DNA from: Acanthaster planci
Taxonomy: Eukaryota > Echinodermata > Asteroidea > Valvatida > Acanthasteridae
DNA: 64,000 nucleotides
Direction: 5' to 3'
NCBI RefSeq assembly: GCF_001949145.1
Contig: NW_019091462.1
Span: forward strand, 122,001-186,000
A model generated the notes under the pieces. It was not told the DNA's origin. It made no database searches and worked only from the letters and a program-made list of their open reading frames with translations. A program made the translations under genes and the position numbers. Below are positions 1-12,400 of the stretch, piece after piece; within the stretch, counting starts at the first letter, position 1, and the number at the start of each line of letters is the position of its first letter.

Positions 1-2982
1 AGTGGATTTTTTCTTTTGTTAAAATGTCCAAATAACTGGATCTACACACCTTTCGATAACGGCTGACCGTGGTTTATTTCCCCGAAACATGTAATAAAGA
101 CTTACTCATACAAATAAAAAAGGCGCCACAAACATGACCTCCGGGCAATGTGAATGTATGTCATTTTGGTATTAAAAAAATTTTGCTCATCACAACCAAG
201 GAGAACAGAAACTTTTTCCCTCGGGATCACGACTCTTAGAACAAACAGTAAATTAGAAGAATTATAACTATATTATATCACATTACGATAACCATCACCC
301 AGGGGTATTATCGCTGCTGGGGGTTAAGAGAACACCACTACACAGAAGAGGGCCGGTTGAAGGCAATATGTACTCTTCCTTATTCAGGGAACCATCACTT
401 TTTGTTGGGCCACGTCACCTCCATTTGTAAATCGTTTGAACATGTGGCCCTTTGACTTTACAAACAGATTTCGAACAGAATAAGCAACTGCTAATTGTAA
501 ATTTTAAGTAAACAACAAACACAGACTGGATTCAGTATTCGTGACTATACCCTCTTGGCTTCACATCTATGCAGCGAAATAACTGTGTATACAAAGCTAA
601 AACAGCTTTGGCATTCCTCTCAAAGGTGAGACCAGTCTAAGACAGCTTTCAAAGCATTCACGAGCTTGGCACCAGCCAATAGCCAGCCACAATGTCGGTC
701 ACGTGATGTTTTCGGCGATATCTTTTACAGTTAGTTCTTTCTGGACCTACTTGATAGTAAGGAAAATGTTTACCATCTGTATTTCTCCACACACGAAGTA
801 ATATTTAAATATGCAGTGAAAATTTCTTAGATGAATGACTCGTGGAAAAGATGGTGACAATCAACGCGTTTGTAATTTTGTGATGTGATTAGAATCCACA
901 TAGGTAATTAAGCGTAGGCTTTGGACATTTGAAGGCCCCGAAGAGCAAGTTTAAAAGAGACCTGGCAATGATTTTTAATACCTGGATAAAACATACAACT
1001 ATGATTGCCATCTTTATCAGTCAAAAGCAAATAACTTGAGAGACAAGAATAAATTCCACTATGTTTTTTCGGGAGAAGAAAAATATAAAGTGAAAATGAA
1101 TGACAGTAGCGACAGGGTTTTGTCAACTTCCCAGATTGATCTTTCAATGAAGACATACTACTCACCATAATTGAAATCGCTTGAGAACCATTCAAATGTA
1201 AAATACATCACATGACATTTTGGCTATAAGCTAGAGAGACCATTTTACAATGTAAAATAATGTGGTTAGTAATTGTGGTCCTGGATGAGAGCTACTTAAG
1301 ATAGCAGATTCGCGTTCGAGATGTCTAATTACAGAGTATTTGTATAACAACTTGATATGAAGAAATTATTTCTGAGATAGATGGACTTTTTGTGAGGATA
1401 GACCACCACAAATAAACTATTGCAAATACAATCTTAATCATGACAGGTTACTGACACGAGTGGTTTGCAACATGCTGTGTCTGCTTAATTGACTAAAATG
1501 TAAGTGTACAATGGATCGATTGAGCATGATATTTGGTAATTAAAGCAACATTAGGCCAAGCTCTATGTACATTCACAAACATGGCGTTAGTTGTTCTCAT
1601 TACTCAGCAATTTGCAACAAACACATGAGGAGTTCCATTAGTGCTATAGCCGTTTACGAAGAACCATTTGAACATCGAAATCTTGTTACGTAACCTTTGT
1701 ATTTAGCTACATATGTATCGACATAACATGACAATACTAGTGTAGAACTGGAAAATTGGGGGAGCTTCCTTTTCAGTCAGAAATGAAAATAGTTCCCTTT
1801 TAAGAGCACAAGTCTGTTGAATTTATAATGTCATAGATTCAAGTGCCATGAGTCATTGAGGTTTAATTCAGTGAGTGGATTGAGATATTTCTGAATCACG
1901 AAATTTGGAATTCAAATAACCGTACTTTAAATTGTGTACTTGTCGGCCTAAATAAATCAAATTCATGAAAAAAGTCAACTTTGTTTATCATAGAAGCAGA
2001 GTAAAACTATACATCAAAAATTTCTGGGCAATATTGATCTAGCTCCATGGTAGTCCACTGTTATTGCGTTCACATTGAAAACCGGAACATCAGATACCTT
2101 TTACAGAAGAATCATCTAGGTTGCACCCCACCTAATGGCTCCAACATATAATCCAAGGGCACACCTTAATTACTAGAATATTGCCTGTACCACACGACAA
2201 AAACATCTGCCTATTCGAAGGTGATTATATTGGGCAGGATGCGAGGGAGAAAGATTCCTGGAGAAGATGAGGAATCACTGGTCATTAACATGCGGTAAAT
2301 GCTTTGAAATACCAGCTCTGGCCTTCGAGTCCCATCGATGAGGATGCCCAGACGATTCATCACTGACAGTCACAAAAAGTACGGAGGGAAATGGAGTGCC
2401 CTGTTATTGTGTTCTTTAAGGTTACCAGATTAATGTGGATTAGTTTGAGATCCGTTACGCATTGTGTACTGGGGTTGTGTGTATATGATAATATATAGAT
2501 GACAGGATGAGCTTATGTGCATAAAATAGTTTTAATAAAACATTAGAGGGCATGATATGGCTCAACAGACAATCTCCAGCGCATACGTAAATCTGTGATA
2601 GGTCGGAGTGCGCATCTATCAAGATCTATCGTCTAGACCTCTCAACCAGGTAGCCAACATTATGAATCTTGAAACAAACATCTTTGGGTTTAAGTGAAAG
2701 GAAATGAGTCAAACTGGGACATGGGTAAAAATGGCATAACTGAAGAGAAATCTCAAAACATTATACGTTTGTCCAAACTGTAAACATGAACGAGGTTGGC
2801 GGCGAAGTTTTCGATAGTTATGCCGATAAGATTTATTTGACATATAAAAACGTAGTTAACTGGTGAAAAGAGGTAAAACGGTTTTACTTTAGCCTTATCC
2901 TGTATTTAAGACCCAGAATATTCTTTCAAATTTTACTAACCAGTATGTGAGGAAAGCCTGTTCCCAAGACAAGTATATATAT

Positions 2983-3230
2983 GGTTAATTCCAGAAATTA
3001 GGGGTCCAAAAATGTGACATTTTCGTGTTCATGTTATAGCTGACCTTTGTTATTTAACACGAAAATATCACGGGAATTGTTTTGAAACTATTACTTTTTG
3101 TTTGGCAGGTAATTTGCCTTAATTCATCACTCTTAGAAATTAGAAAATGTGTTCTAACCTTATAAAATCACATGTCAGATGTGACAGGGACACGAAAAAA
3201 ATTGACCCCCAATTTCTGGAATTACCCTTA
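2983..3230. repeat. Short inverted-repeat element (MITE-like), about 250 bp
   Basis: The left end reads TTAATTCCAGAAATTAGGGG and the right end, on the other strand, reads GTAATTCCAGAAATTGGGGG, so the termini are imperfect inverted repeats. The homology continues inward through a CGTGTTC/CGTGTCC motif. The element has no coding capacity. The flanks are AT-rich (a TATATAT run on the left, TAATACAT on the right), so target-site duplication cannot be judged. A non-autonomous DNA transposon is the simplest reading. Confidence 0.7.
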
Positions 3231-5701
3231 ATACATGTACATATATATTTTAATTCAAGATTCATTCAACCGCTACGTTTGCAAGGCTAAACCATCGGCA
3301 CAGCAATGTGACGTGACAAACAAATCGATGCCACAACAAAGAACACTGTAATATAAAGCCATGCCCATTGAGATCGATAACATTCGTGGAGGTAATAAAG
3401 ATCCACAGCATAATAGTAACATAAGAATTTTTCCACAGTCTCCAACAATGATTCTGTAATAATAGTAATTTACTTCGTAGAAAGATGTCAGAGGCCTGGG
3501 TAGAGGGAACTGCTCTGCAGACATTTTTAGATCATTTTAAAACATACATATACCCCCTCAAAGTATCAACCCAAATTTCCCTCTCAGAGGAAACGAATTT
3601 CTTTGAGAAAATTCACCCGAAGGAGGTAGAGAAAAAATACAGATACCACATGTATGCCATGCCATATAAAGTGGAAGGGTTGGGAAAAATTTCGAAATCT
3701 ACATTTAATGTCAAATAGATTAGAACTGGTCAAAATTCTACGATAAATATTCTGATCAAAATGCCAGGATTAGTGATGGAAATGTCACGAAACGCCAACT
3801 GCGTAAATGTTACCAGAGATGGCAGAAACGCGAAAATGTTACAAAAATATTAAAATGTCATACATAAAAGCCCAAATGTAAAAAGAAAAATAAGGATAAT
3901 GAATATGTCTGCATAGTTCTGAGACAGTTAAGAAAATAGGGAAATAACAACACTTTTCTGAAACAAAATACCTGCAGTCACAGATATGGCTGAAGAGTTC
4001 ATTGACACCTAACTTACAGCAAAATTAGTGCGTGGAGACAATCAGATGAGAACTTGACCAGTCTAACTGAGAACTCGTGTCTAAGTCATATGTTTTGATA
4101 TTACGCGTCCACTCAACACGAGGGGGGCCTTGTCGAAATGTACCATGCAGCTTGTAATTTCAAAAGTTACTAAAAATGCGGATGCTGACAGTATCGCTTA
4201 CTATCTTTAAGATGGATGTGAGGCAATTGAGATGACCGTTCTCTTTTTCTGTTCAAGTGCAAGTACTTAATCCACTTCAAGTTGGTTAGAGGGTAGAAAA
4301 TTTACAAATGCGAAAACATTTCACAGTCATCATGAACCACATCCGGACTCCTGCAGTAGTGGTAGAATGCAACGTGTGTGACGTCGAACAGCTGAAACAG
4401 ACCAATATCTCACATTGCAATAATAGGAACATGTCGATGTCATGCCGTTGACACGATGGCGCCAAAACTGCAGACAGTGTAATGGAGTATTAAACTGAGC
4501 ATTTGGAGTAAACACGTTTCAAAAACAGCTGTTTAGCTTTGTCAGTGACACCAGACTGACCTAAGTTATTCTAAACTGTAATCAGATCAAAACCAGTCAA
4601 AGGTCTACAAGGTTAATCACATTGGGCCCAGTAATTTCAACTTAAGTTGACAAAGGTAGGGCTTCATTTAAATTGTTGAATGGTCAAAGACCTCGCGTAC
4701 ACAAAAAAAAATAAAAATTACAACTCAGACTTGGCCTTGGGAATTTGACTCTGAAAATAACATCCATGTAGATTACGCGATGACTCCGACACCTTGCAGG
4801 TGGAAATGCCTGGCACCTAATTTGTCCAGTGATATCAGTTTCACGTACGAAAACAATCACAACAAATAATGTTATCTCCCGTTCCTATTAGGTGCCATCT
4901 CCACACACAACGTCATCGCCAGACGCTCACCGTTTGTCTCCAGAAAATGGTGAACAGTTAAATCTTAACATTGTTTCGGTCTCAAAGGATCGGCGAACAC
5001 CTCGCTCAAAAAAGAGACGTGCATGTGTGGCTTACTCCCTTTTTTCTGACGACTCCATCATTATTTCACGTACCTGTCCTGACTTAATGGGCAAAGTCGA
5101 GGCAGGAAAGTACTCTCCTCGAGTGACCGGCGAGCACCTTTAATACCCCGTCAAAGAGAAGGACTTGACACACTAGTCTGTAATCATGGCTTTCTCCTTG
5201 GAGAATCTTGCCCAGAAGTCTTCCACGTCATACATCTCCCGCCCCTGCATGCTCGTGCCGTAGACAAGACCTGTCGCCGACGGCGTGGAGGATAAGTTCA
5301 TCGACTTCCGACTAATTCACACCATGTGATTTAATTGCCTTTATTAGGTCGGGTTACTTGCAAGTGATGACAACGACAAAGTGCAGTGGACATGTTTCTT
5401 TTAAAGTGACAAAACTTTTGTACAAAGTGTACAATATCTTATATTGATTAATTTTCCTCGCCAAAGCAGGACAGACGGATGCATAACAAAGTAGTAAATT
5501 TGCATGCCCTTGTGAGTTCAATGTTTGTTACATCTTGTACATATGAGATTATGTATATGTATATTATGTATATGATTTTATGTATACTTTGGCAGCCAGG
5601 CTACCGTTTTGCTTGTGCTAAAGCAAGTCTCCTGTTATAATTTTTCCCTGACTAATACTCATCTTGTTTATTTCTCCTCCATCTTCCCTTAAAATTGACG
5701 C

Positions 5702-5719
5702 GTCACGTCATGACGTGAC
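5702..5719. promoter_or_regulatory. Perfect 18-bp palindrome with CRE/bZIP-like half sites
   Basis: GTCACGTCATGACGTGAC is its own reverse complement. It contains two facing CACGTCA half sites, like those bound by bZIP factors of the CREB/ATF type. It lies about 750 bp before the first visible CARP exon. A regulatory role is inferred from symmetry and motif alone. Confidence 0.4.
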
Positions 5720-6471
5720 ATTATCCTAAGTGTCGACTACAATAAGCAATACTTGTGTGATATTTGTGTTAAGAATTCTATCATCTAATATGTTTTCATT
5801 TTGCAACAAAAAGTTAATTTTAATAACCGATGAACAAAAACAAAATCGACTAAAAACATCTTGATGTTTAAAAATTGACAGCAGGCGATTCTACAATACA
5901 ATACTTTTTAACGGTCTTACTTCTAACGTTAGAAATCATTCTCTTTGAAACATCGACGGTAACAATGATCAGATGTTTGAAAAGTCCGTGGGTTACATAA
6001 ATTACATACATTTGGGATTGCACCCGCTAAGATTAATTTTTTAAAGTTCTTACGTGGAAACTCTTAAAAATGATTGAGCTTGGTCTAAATAACTCTACCT
6101 GCTCGCTAAATCAAACTATAGGCCTAAGCAGCAATCACTGCCGGAATCCATCCAAACATTTCCTACATAAAGCAAGTACAAGTTTTGCGACAATATAATT
6201 CGTTGCTAGTGATACCATTTATAAACCACCTGTCTTTTGAAAATGGCATTATATTTTCACCCGTAAAACATGGCATTATGAGATGATTTTTTTCAATCCT
6301 GAAATACTGAGAACTTGAACTTCCTGACAGCTTTTAATGGGTGCGTTTGACCAGCTCTCTTCATTATCTTAACTGAATTTGTATAACGTCTATTAAACTT
6401 TTATTGCACAGTTCACCTTTACTTGAAATAAATCATTTCATTGAAAAAAACATATTTTGATATTCTTTCAG

Positions 6472-9400
6472 GTCCGCAATACTGGGGCAAATCGCACTCA
6501 GCATGGCTTATGTGTTCAGAAGGAAAGCTACAATCTCCTATAGACTTGAGTGCAGAAAGACTCCTATACGATCCGGATTTACAGAGGTTTGAGGTTGAGG
6601 CACCTCTGCGGGTAAGACAAAAAACATCCTGATAAGTATCGCGGTCCACAACTCTTGTCGTGGCATAAGAGCCATGGTGGGATAAACTGTATCAAAGTTT
6701 GAGGTACAACTATGAATTTCACATCGAAGAAGCCTTTGGTAAAATATGCACTTAAAATGAAGCAATGTTTTAAGAGATAATTTTTAAATCTGCGTATTAA
6801 TCCCATTGCAATTTTATAGCTGTTAGATGCAAAAAAAAAAAGCAAAGTCAGATTTTTCACGGAGCCTTGGGAATTTGGCAAGCATGAACATCTGCTCGAT
6901 TGAGGAAGGTAGGGGCGTTAAAAGTAAAAATTAGTGGCCAATAAGTCACAGGATTTGACATTATAACGGCATCATGATTGCAGATTGAGTAGTTTAGTAA
7001 CGGATATAAATTGTACATTAATTCATCCTAAGGAACAGGAAACCTGCGGCGCGCCCTGTCGCGACATATGTCGGCGTCTTTGAACTGTTCAAGTCCACAG
7101 AAATCCTTCCCTGCAAGACACACGTTTATTTTCCCTCCAAGTTCCCAAGTAGCCCCCGGCTGTTGAGAAATATATGATTCAAATTGGTCACGTAGGTTTC
7201 AATCTTGATTGACTTATGTTCCAAAAGTTCGCTTCCTTTTCAGATGTCATTTGGCCCAAAGCGTAATCTCTGTTCTTCCCGGCGCGCCTCACTTCTGAAT
7301 TTGAGTCGATATTTCAAGCTAGATATTTTGTTAAGTTTGTGACTCAAGAGAACCTTAAACAAATCGTGGTAGGAGTGGCGTAATCGCTCGAGGCCGTTCC
7401 CCCTCCCCCGGCTCAAAAATTTAGAGACAGAAAAATGGTGATAGTCCGCCTTGGTAATTACACGGAAGAGACGAGTTCTTATTACAGCTAAGCGATTTGC
7501 CAAATGTCAGTAGCGCTTCGAATCAAACCTAACCTCTACATTCAAGTCGTTAAATTTGAAATCGGGAACAAAGGCTGATAAAAATCTACAAAAGAATGAA
7601 TAGTTTGATTTTTTTAATGCCCTCCATTTATTTTGACCGATGTTATATTCCAGACATCAGGTGTAATTCAGAATACTGGACGGCGTGTGGTGTTCTCGTT
7701 GGACCGGTCGACTCCAGTGGTCCGCATTTACAGCGGCCCACTTAACTACAGATATAATCTACATGAGATTGAGCTGAAATTCGGCGATGATGACAGTCAT
7801 GGATCAGAACACACAGTTAATGGAAAAGCTTTCCCAGTCGAGGTAAGCAACATCAACTTTTCTTTGAGTTTTGAAATAACGTTTAAAATACATGGTTGAT
7901 CCAGAACGAAGAAAGAAAAGGTACGGTTAATCACCAAGCTCTGAATCTTCACTTCAGGTAAAAAGGATATATTGTAGGTGATCACATGACGTAACATGAC
8001 GCAAACTTTGGAAGAGGTAACTTGATTACAAAAAAGGACACCATTCTTAATCTCGTGTGTGGTTTTAATTTAGTATGGGTTTTTTGGGGAGGGGGTGCTT
8101 TTTGTTCTTACTTGTTGGCGAGTTGTTGGGCTTGGCTTTCAGGATAACTTTTCCTTGGATCAGTTTTAAAAATCTGGTTTGGTTACAGACGGAAGGTGAA
8201 CTTTTTAAAATTGTATTTAGTACAAAGTTGAAAACGAAGCTTAGAAGGTCGTGAAGAAAAGGAAGAGTAGGACTGTACAAATATTTGGGTTTACTCTGTC
8301 TGAGATTTATGAGCTCTATTGAACATTTAGCAGAGCATGCCCGTCGGAAGTTCTGACTTCGCTTGTCATCCCCATCTTTGGAGCCCATCTGCTTCGATTC
8401 CGGCATATGTTTCTGAGCAACACGTTATCCGCATGACAGATTTTGATATTTTGTCTGCCTGTCACTGACAGCTGTATCTCTCAGATAATCGCAACGACCC
8501 AGTTTGTCCCCATCTTCAGAAACAGTATTCCAGACATTCGCGTCTTTATTTGAGTATGCCATCAGTCTTTGTAAATCAATTTCGCTGCACCGAAGTGTCG
8601 TTGAGAAGCACTTTTAATTAACTCGGCTCTCTCACTGATAGCGCATCAACTTATTCAAGATGGCATCTCCAGCATCCGAAAAAAAAAATTGCCAGGGTTT
8701 GCACGTGGGAGACCCCATGTGTCAATCAACGTTATCTAAGATTTTCTGGTTCTCCACCGAGGGTTCATATTATTGATGTGAGCTGGGAACCAAGGAAAGA
8801 GATTCGTATTGCACGACATGCTCCTTCCGTACAAACAGAACCTTGCACGGTTTGATTAGGTTCAGGTTGGGACGGGAAAACCGCCGCAGAGATGAACATA
8901 ATCTCGGCGAATTCCTACGAGAGATCGTGAGACGTGAGAAGTTAACAGAGAGGATGCGTGTGCTAAATGGTTGGTCGACGTGGCCGTGCATCTCAACTCG
9001 AATTAACCTATTTTTGTCAATGGGAACAAAGTACGTCAGCGTAAGGTGTCACGACCCGTTAGCGGAGACTGATACTAACCACAGAATTTCGAAAACAAAC
9101 TTCTAAAACAACAACAAAAAACAGTTTGAATGGGAAAAAACAGACACGGATAACCGAAGTAAATGAAGTTTCTGCCTTGTTGTCTCCAATAAACCTATTT
9201 TCAAATGTTAATAAGCTACACCACAACAAGAAGAATCTAGAAAACCTGGAAATATGATCCTCTTTAACAACAATGCTTTTGACACTCAGGTCGGTGATTT
9301 GTGCAGAAGTTCATTGTAATATCTCAAATGAACGTAATAAGAAGGGGAGCGATTTTTTAAAACACGAGGTCATAATGAAGACACTTGATTATGCGACAAA

Positions 9401-12400
9401 AGATTCATTATTTACGATCTGTACTAGGCAGATGTGAGATGTTTAGTGAAACGCACCAGATTCTTTTGGGAAACATATATTCCATGTTTCAGAAGGAAAC
9501 CATGGAATCTTACGAAGGCGTTTGAATTCATAAGGGAAATCTAAACACACGAAATGCAAACACCACGCGAAATGAAAAGAAAATATGAGAAAATGACTTT
9601 CATGATTTTGAAAAGCTCCACCGAACTAATCAAGAATTCAGCATCTGTTTTCGGATGCGCGGATATCTGGAAGCCGACACTCTCGGAAATTAGGTGGAAG
9701 GTAATTTCGGAGCGCCGAAGTACTTTGTAAATACGGCGGGCTCTGGAGAGGATGATGCTTGCGATATACAGTTCAAAGGAAAGCGGGTCCGACCTGAATA
9801 CTAAGAGATATCTAACAAACTTGCTTTATGGAATGCCTGCCGAAAAAGCTGGTGTTTCACGGCTTAATATTACAGGGGTCATTTTTGTGACGCTCTACTT
9901 ATATCATTACACTTTTCTCTATGCAACTAGAAAACTTAAGTATGGTGCGACCTTTAGGACAAACGTGATTTGTTTTGAACAAAACCGCAGACTGATTTTT
10001 GAAAGTAAATAACGAAAATCCATCATTTAAATTTACCTTCATTGACATGACGTGGGACTGAGTTTCTTTAATACAATACTGACAATGCCTACGCAGTTTA
10101 CAATGTCAATTTGTTCAAATGCCCGACTAGTTAGCAAATATCACAGAGCTCCTTTGATTTGAAGCAAATACTGATGGCGTGGTTGTCAGCGACTGATATC
10201 GGAAAATTTGTTTTGCTTTTACGTATATGTAATTAAACGATAGAATTAGCAGAGGTAGAATCTACATAATCTACATAATCAAGCTTTTTCATATATTTAA
10301 GCATCAAGCCACTGGAGATTTCCGTCCATAATGTACTGTCATCCCTGACAAACACTTTACATTGACTGAAATTCACACAGTAATGATTTTACCTCAAGCA
10401 TGCAAGTTTTCTCAATGTGCTTTCAAAATCAATTCTGTATATTTTTCCTTTATAGGTTCAACTTACGTTTTATAATGAGCGGTATGGTTCTTACGACAAG
10501 GCGGAGGAATCAGTACAAGGGCTTGTCAAGTTGGGAATTTTCGTTTTAGTAAGTACACTTGAATTTGTAAAGTCACCTATCTTAGACCGAACTTTTAGAC
10601 ATGGATTGTTCTGAAGTGACCGTGCTTTTTTATAACTATTTATAGCGAATAGATCTAAGGAAACGAGCAACATGCGTTACAAGTTACAGTAGCCGCCAAC
10701 ATATCTGCTTTATTGGCATGAACTATACGGTGCGACAATTGTACAGCTGCATCCTTCACAACAGACGGCCTCATGTCAATATTTGTCACAAAACAGTGCC
10801 ATCATTTTAACAGTCTATTAAATCACATCAAAATTATTTTCCACGATTTTTAAAGAAATGAGAGATGTTTTTGTATTTCTTACTGTACTGTTTTTACTGT
10901 ATTTTAATATACCGAACAAGTCTAGATTTAAAAATAATTCTTGCAACACAATTTTTAAAAAATACTGCCTGTGACAATTCACGAGGGAACTATTTTGAGA
11001 GTAAGGCATCTACTCGTGTTTTAGGGTAGACATGGGAAGGAGAGTGTTAACATGTAAAATATATTTCCCCTCCAAATTCACACGGAGAACTTGTGAAAAT
11101 CCGGATATACTGCCTCTGCACCTACAAAATTCAATTAAGACACCTGAGGCACATTTTCCGATTTTTAAAATTGGATTTCGATGTTGATTAGATATAAGTC
11201 CATATAGAAGCTGCATATCAGTGCTAAGATCCGGATCAAAATATGAAGCGTCGTGGAATCAGTTCAGTAAAGTGCACTCGACTGACCGGTCCATGCAACG
11301 ATAAAATGTCAAATTCATAAATGCCATGCATTTTGCTGAAGTGCTTTTTCCCACTGCAGATGCAATTTTTAATGTTGTGTACGAAATCGATGGCAGGTAT
11401 GCCTCAGGTGAAATTTAGACTCGGTAAATGAATCGTCCTGAAAACCCCATGGAATAAAGGTTAAATTTGTTGAACGCATTATTGTTCTCAAAAGGGTTGA
11501 TGATGCAGATACTAATTCAAGGTATTCTATAACGTCAAGCACAAAACTACAATGGTATTTTCTTAAAAATAGCTAAGACTGTGAGCGAAGTCCTTTACGT
11601 TTATTCCCAATTCAATAGCAGTACTGCTGAGAGACTCCCAAGACGCGTTGAAAGGTTAGCAGTTGTTGTAAATTATTTCTCGAGCCACATCCAGGGTGAA
11701 GCGATAATCCCTGGGTGTCATGCGTTTGAAAATAATCTCTCTTCAGTCAATGGGTTCTAGATCCCGTTACTGCCGAAAGGGAAACATGATCCCAATTGCG
11801 AACAATCTACCGGACGAATTATGACATTTTACCATCTCCTCAATTTCAGCGTACTGTTACTGGGAACGTACCGCGCGATCTATTGACCGGTGTCGCAAGA
11901 TTGCGGAATGCCTGTACTTTTCCCGTAGAGAATTTGTCCGCATTATGGCCGCCATCAATTTGGAAAGATTTGTTCAAAGTTCTTAATGTGAATCCCTTTT
12001 GCAATAAATCACAAATTGAAGCACCTCACAAATTCACCTTTCAAGTACAGATTTCATGCAAAGAAATTCCAAGGGAATAATTAATGGTGAAGTGAAAACA
12101 CTGGTCAGTGAAGGGTTAATGTACTTGTGATCTCTAGGCTGAGGCAAAGACTTTCCTAAACAAAATCAATGCATTGAACCGGACACAATTAATGCTGGGC
12201 TATCTTGACAAAAGCGAGAGTGGTCAGAGCGGTCAATATGTGTTAAGTCTGGCACTCAATTAGAGGACTTGTGGGCGAAAATAATAAACGTTGCATGTTG
12301 CAGCTTTAATGAACACTAAAATACCAATACCCTGAATAATTATTATTCGAGGACTGTACACGAATATTGTTTGAAGGGGTGATTGAAATAAAGGACATCG

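Larger units (their letters stand above)
1..6471. other. Non-coding stretch upstream of the first visible CARP exon
   Basis: No exon with a recognisable protein, a fitting phase and good splice sites was found here. The CA10/CA11 family has a signal peptide and a short tryptophan-containing segment before the first exon seen at 6472. That exon begins one base into a codon, so at least one 5' exon must lie here or beyond the left edge. The stretch holds an inverted-repeat element (2983-3230) and a perfect 18-bp palindrome (5702-5719). It is most likely CARP intron or 5' flank. Confidence 0.6.

Noticed and set aside
4892-5143. 83-codon frame after a pyrimidine tract and TAG, considered as a CARP 5' exon
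   Set aside because: The sequence does not resemble the CA10/CA11 N-terminus and no donor with the phase needed by the 6472 exon was found.
8843-9106. 87-codon plus-strand frame rich in Arg and Glu
   Set aside because: Considered as a transposase or DNA-binding fragment, but no motif could be named and splice context is lacking.
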